Below are positions 59,682-64,000 of a stretch of DNA of 64,000 nucleotides, in pieces. Made by a program: the position numbers and the translations under genes. Origin of the DNA: Typhlomys cinereus (lineage: Eukaryota > Chordata > Mammalia > Rodentia > Platacanthomyidae); contig JALPQD010000007.1 in the NCBI GenBank assembly GCA_023101885.1, positions 2,500,124 to 2,564,123 on the forward strand. The letters run 5' to 3'. The notes beneath the pieces were generated by a model. It was not told the origin of the DNA. It saw only the letters and a list, made by a program, of their open reading frames with translations, and did not search any database. How positions within the stretch are numbered: position 1 is the first letter of the stretch; each line of letters starts with the position of its first letter.

Positions 59682-61530
59682 AAAAAATGTATACCACACT
59701 CAAGTTCCCTTCATATATGAAATGCAAGCATGGCATGGCAAAAGCAAATTAACAAATGTAATGAAACATAAAGGACAAAATTTGCATAAAGATTTTGCAG
59801 AAGAATCCCTTGATCAAATTCTGCAGCCTTTCATGACAAAATCGCTGAAGAATCTAAGACCGGAAGATTCAAACATGATAGTCTAAAAGTCAGATAAGGC
59901 AAACTATACATACATTACAGATGAGAAAGTTTCCTCTCATGACATAAAAGTATGCACTGTCTCACTCTTACTGAGCACAGATTTTTGAGTTCTTAAGAGC
60001 AATGTGGCAAGAGGTAGAAATAAAAGAGATACAAACAGGAAAGGAAGATGTCGGATCATTTCTGTTCACAGACATCATCATAGGATAGTAAAAGACCCTA
60101 AAGATACCATGAGGAAGCTCTTACATCTGATAACTAAGCAGTGTGTCAGGATATAAAATCAATACACCCATGAAACCTTGCCAAGATAGAAATCAGGAAA
60201 GATAAATCCTATTGACAAGAGATTCATAAAAAAAGCAGTGAAATAAAATAAAATGCATTTAACTAAAAATGTTAAAGACCTCTACTGTAAAACCCAGAAT
60301 GCACTAAAAAAGACAAATTGAGGATGAACAAGAAAACAGAACAAACCCAGCGCTAATGATTGGTCTTCAAAATCACATTGTTAAAAGGGCTGTTGCATCA
60401 GATGGGAGCTACAGCAGCATTGACTCTTCAAAAGAAATGTCAGAATTACATATCAGAAAAGAAAAAAAGGAGCTATTTTCAACAAATGGTGTTGAGCACA
60501 TTTTAAGTACACATGGAACTGGAAGTAGATCTCCATGTCTCACTCTGTGTGAGACTCAATTCAGAGTGAATAAAAAGATTGCAAATGTAAGTTCTGAAAC
60601 TATCAACAAAGCCTTCAAGATGTGAACAACATCAATGACTGACTTAGTAGGATTCTTATATTCCAGGAGATAACAATAAAAGCATAAAGATGGAATAATA
60701 AACTTAAGTTACTTAGACACAACTAAAAAGCTAGAGTGAAGACACAAAAAGTCTTTGCTATCTCTTAGTGTTGCAGAGGACTAGCATCCAGAATGTACAA
60801 AGATCAACAAAAAACCGAACCACCCGAAGACCAAAGAGTTCAATCAATAAATCAGCAAATGAATTGAACAGGTACTTTTCAAATGAAAAAAGTGCAAACA
60901 GACAATAAAATCTTGAGGCACAATGTTGAGTATATTTAATCCTCAAAGAAATGCAAACCCATATGTCACAGAGATCCCAGCTAACGCTATTCAGAATGGC
61001 TAAGCAACCAAGTAGAGCAAATAAGGCAAGGATAGAGAGATGAAGGAAAATTACACACTACTGACTGGAATGTGATTCATTATGGCCACTGCGAGATCAG
61101 TTTGGGGTTTCCTCTTAAACGAAATATGAAGCTCTCATATGATCTCACTTGTTCTTCTGTGTACATACCTAAGGAGTCAAGGACAGCTTCATAGAGAGCT
61201 ACCTACATAAGCATGCTTATGGCGACAAATTTCATATAAGTCAAAGTATAAAATCAACCTTTCGTGAATGATCTAATGAGGAAAATGTGGTATTTATAAA
61301 GCCATAAGGATAAATGGAATAATGTTATTTGCAGGAAAATGGTTATCGGTAAGGATAACATGAAGGTAAGTGGGAAGCTATTAGCAAATGTTAGGAAAGA
61401 GAAGAATACAAAATCAGGTGGTGGTAAAGGGGTGGCTATGAGAGGACACTGGTCTATACTTTACATGAATATAAATGCTATAGGATGCCATAATAAAATC
61501 CACCATTGAACACTTAATATATGCTAAGAA

Positions 61531-62709
61531 AGGAAGAGTAAAGGATAGCCTTTTCAATAATTAAATGTGGTACTACAAAAATATCACTAATACAGAGAGA
61601 ATTCAAATCATTATGTGTGTACATTAGCTATCAGTGAGCTTCAGTTACACCTACCACATGATACTAGAGTAGTTATTCTAGTGCTCAAAGTGCTGGGAGG
61701 AAATTAAAAATCTATCAGCTTACTGGCATGTTCAAACAAAAAACCTGAGGCATTGTGCTCCAATTGACCTTTGTGTGATTAGGGAGTAGGGAATAGCTTA
61801 AACTTACAATTCTGTTATCTATAACAGTTATAACACTCCCTGTCTCCTTTTAAAAAAATATTGCTTTTATCTTTCCCTTTCTGTGCTGTTTGAATTCCTG
61901 AAAACTGAGGCTTGTCTTACAGTATCTGTATCCCTGACTCAGTCCATTGACTGACACTTAAGCATCTTTCCACAGATGGATAGAATGAACAGATGGATCA
62001 TGGGATTATTAATGCTCCTGGGAGGGATTCATTCTTATGGATGATACAACTGAAGAAAGATTGCCAGAAACACTGGAATTGAGGTGACACCTGAGACAGT
62101 GCGAGGCAGTGAGAATTCCACGCTCTCCTGCAGCCTACGTCCACCTTCAGGGGAATCACAAGAAATCACCTCTCTAGTAGGAAACCAGATGGAGCAGGTA
62201 TTGATGGGTATATTTGTGAATGTGCATGACGAATTTCCAAAATTTCTCCCATCTCTGCGTGGTTTTATTTTGTCAAGTCTAGTGAGTAGAAGTACATGAA
62301 TTTCTGATCAGTCACCCATAATGCCAGGATTAAAAATAGTTGCAACTTAACTACTTACAAGGAGCCTCTGCTTCCTTCTTCGCCATGTCTCCCACTTCAA
62401 GTCAATTTGAAGAATATTAGTGAGAAATCTGGTTTGATAGGTCATTGTGCCCTCTTGTGGTAATTCCAGATGTCAGCAGAAATTATGTTAAATCTAATGG
62501 TGATAGAAAGCTGCTGCCCAACTGTGTCTTCCACCTCTGACAGGTATGTTCTCCCAGGCTTAAAACAAATCAGACACAAACACATCCCAAATAATTGCTG
62601 TGTCATAGAAGAAGGAACCAGATGTGGTGAAGAAGGAACCAATCACACTTAAAATTCATATTTCTTTAAGGAAGGAACATGACTGTAAGCAAATTACTAA
62701 ATTGCCCTG
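61531..62709. other. Unique DNA, no gene seen; one CTCF-like site
   Basis: No coding frame of substance. GTGCCCTCTTGTGG at 62447-62460 fits the reverse CTCF core with one mismatch. Confidence 0.35.
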
Positions 62710-62870
62710 ATATATGGGGGTTTTGCTTCTGTGAAGGTCAGAGGACAGCTTTGGAATTGAGTTCTGTCATTCCATCATATGACTTTTTGGGGACAGGACA
62801 GAGGTTGCCAAGTTTGCCAACAAGTTTCTTTAACTGCTAAGACATTTTGCTGATCTGACCTCCTTTCTTT
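62710..62870 (-). repeat. B3-like SINE, reverse, diverged
   Basis: GTGAAGGTCAGAGGACAGCTTTGGAATTGAGTTCTGTC, then a worn centre and TTTCTTTAACTGCTAAGACATTTTGCTGATC at the head end follow the reverse of B3. Confidence 0.55.
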
Positions 62871-64000
62871 AGACTGCACAATGCCTGTTCTTTAAATTCT
62901 TGACAGTTGCCCTTCCAATCTATGGATACAGTCACATTACAGTAAAAATGTACAGGACACAACTTCAAATCCTCACTGCTGCCATATTTCTGGTCACAGA
63001 TATGTTTTAAATTTTTATTATTTCTCTGAAGGGATCATGTGTGCCCTGTCTATTGGAAAGTGCAGCCTCTTCAACTCTAAACAAGTGTTTGTCAACCGCA
63101 GATTTTATGTAGAATTCTGCCCACCCACAGAGCCATCCCCAGGTCGTCCAAATGCTTCCACAGCCGTAGCACAAGAAAAAAGACACATCACAGGATGTGA
63201 ATATCGCTGCTCACATTTGAGAATCAGAAGTTTTCCTGTAACAGTTGGTCTCTGATCCAAACGGCTTTTGACTTTACTTGGTTCGTTGACATTTTGCCTC
63301 TTTGCTTTTTTTTGTGACTTTGAAAAATGCACAAATGAATAAAATATTGATATAATGATAAAATAAATCATTTGCTAATGACACCAAGACATGAGCAGAT
63401 GGAAGAATCTGACACTGTGTAGGAATAAATCAAGTATCAGAAAGAACAGAAATAGTTTTTTTCATAAATTGAAGGGAGGTGGTGACGACATACAGTTAAG
63501 TGAGACCTTTCACACAATGAGTGTCTGCAATAAAACAGAACAAGCCTTTTAAGATGCCGAGAGCACATAACGCACTATATTCAACCCTTATTGCCTTGCG
63601 AGATACTCAAACATTCATCACGCCCGGCGTGTTATGTGCATTCTTGCATTCAGCACAGGCGTTTCCCTAATAGCATAAATACTTTTCATGAGTTTTTAAA
63701 TCACACTAGCGCTATCGTCGGCAAAGTGAGGATTTATTTTATTGTTCATAAAACTGTAGTGTTGCTAGGTCTCATTTTGAAGCCTCTTCTGGACTGGAGT
63801 GCCATTCCAACTCCAGCCACCCCCTGAAGTTGATGACAAGTGTCAGGAGACCGACAGTAAAAGAAGCTGAGAGATGTGTCATTTCAGAGGCACCGCTGCT
63901 GTGCCGGGGGGGGGGGGGGGTTAACTACTGAGGCAGCAAGGCTTGTGTGTTTCCTTGGGTCACAGCGACATCTATTTCAGCACACAGGTCAGAAAACATT
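62871..64000. other. Unique DNA to window end, no gene seen
   Basis: A 15-base G run lies at 63906-63920. No recognised repeat or exon. The last part (63560-63870) has scattered CpGs but is not an island. Confidence 0.4.

Larger units (their letters stand above)
56265..61530 (+). mobile_element. Ancient, decayed LINE-1 (copy 5) with nested insertions
   Basis: The order of L1 parts can be followed: ORF1 C-terminal wording near 56590-56700, ORF2 endonuclease near 57000-57680, mid-ORF2 near 58080-59100 (for example GCTTGATACCAAAACTAGATAAAG at 59052), reverse transcriptase near 59710-60180 (TTCACAGACATCATCATAGG where the FADD motif should be), and C-terminus and 3' UTR to about 61530. No long frame survives. 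Younger elements at 57299, 58690, 59185 and 59392 interrupt it. Divergence is far above copies 1 and 2. Confidence 0.72.

Overview
This is repeat-rich, gene-poor mammalian DNA, almost certainly from a rodent. I found no host protein-coding gene, no convincing exon chain, no tRNA, rRNA or snRNA gene, and nothing prokaryotic. The rodent assignment rests on LINE-1 ORF1/ORF2 proteins close to the mouse type, on several B3/B4-like SINEs, and on a third SINE class with a tRNA-like head and a (CA)n tail. I cannot name the species. The L1 and SINE sequences do not look like plain Mus or Rattus copies.

Layout. 1-4.2 kb: unique AT-rich DNA with a B3-like and a B4-like SINE. 4.2-10.4 kb: a full-length but dead L1 on the minus strand, with tandem promoter-like units at its 5' end and an imperfect target-site duplication. 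10.4-23.4 kb: mostly unique DNA with two related rodent interspersed repeats, MIR relics, a SINE and CT/TCA microsatellites. 23.4-24.4 kb: a ~1 kb minisatellite with a 16-bp unit. 25.4-26.2 kb: a MIR relic and a solo LTR. 26.2-32.6 kb: a second full-length L1 on the plus strand with ORF1 broken by one stop and ORF2 by six lesions. 33.7 kb: a (CA)-tailed SINE with a perfect 15-bp TSD. 37.9-39.1 kb: an older repeat split by a 5'-truncated L1 3' UTR with its own TSD. 40.5-43.1 kb: a cluster of L1 3' fragments around an LTR-like stretch. 43.7-54.3 kb: SINEs, simple repeats and further copies of the rodent interspersed repeat. 54.8-55.8 kb: an unexplained GC-richer segment with a tiny retro-inserted fragment. 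56.3-61.5 kb: a decayed ancient L1 carrying two (CA)-tailed SINEs, a B3-like SINE and an inverted L1 3' end. 61.5-64 kb: mostly unique DNA.

How the parts relate. The window is a layered record of retrotransposition: ancient L1 and MIR first, then the ~0.4 kb rodent interspersed repeats and B3/B4 SINEs, then the two near-complete L1s and the (CA)-tailed SINEs. The SINEs have the A-rich ends and 14-15 bp TSDs expected of L1-driven insertion. The most unusual observations concern the younger L1 lineage: ~221-bp 5' units, a 35-bp piece of ORF2 copied into the 3' UTR, two 3' UTR forms, a 3' UTR hairpin and an ORF2 stop codon shared by both full-length copies. I did not find a new multi-gene system.
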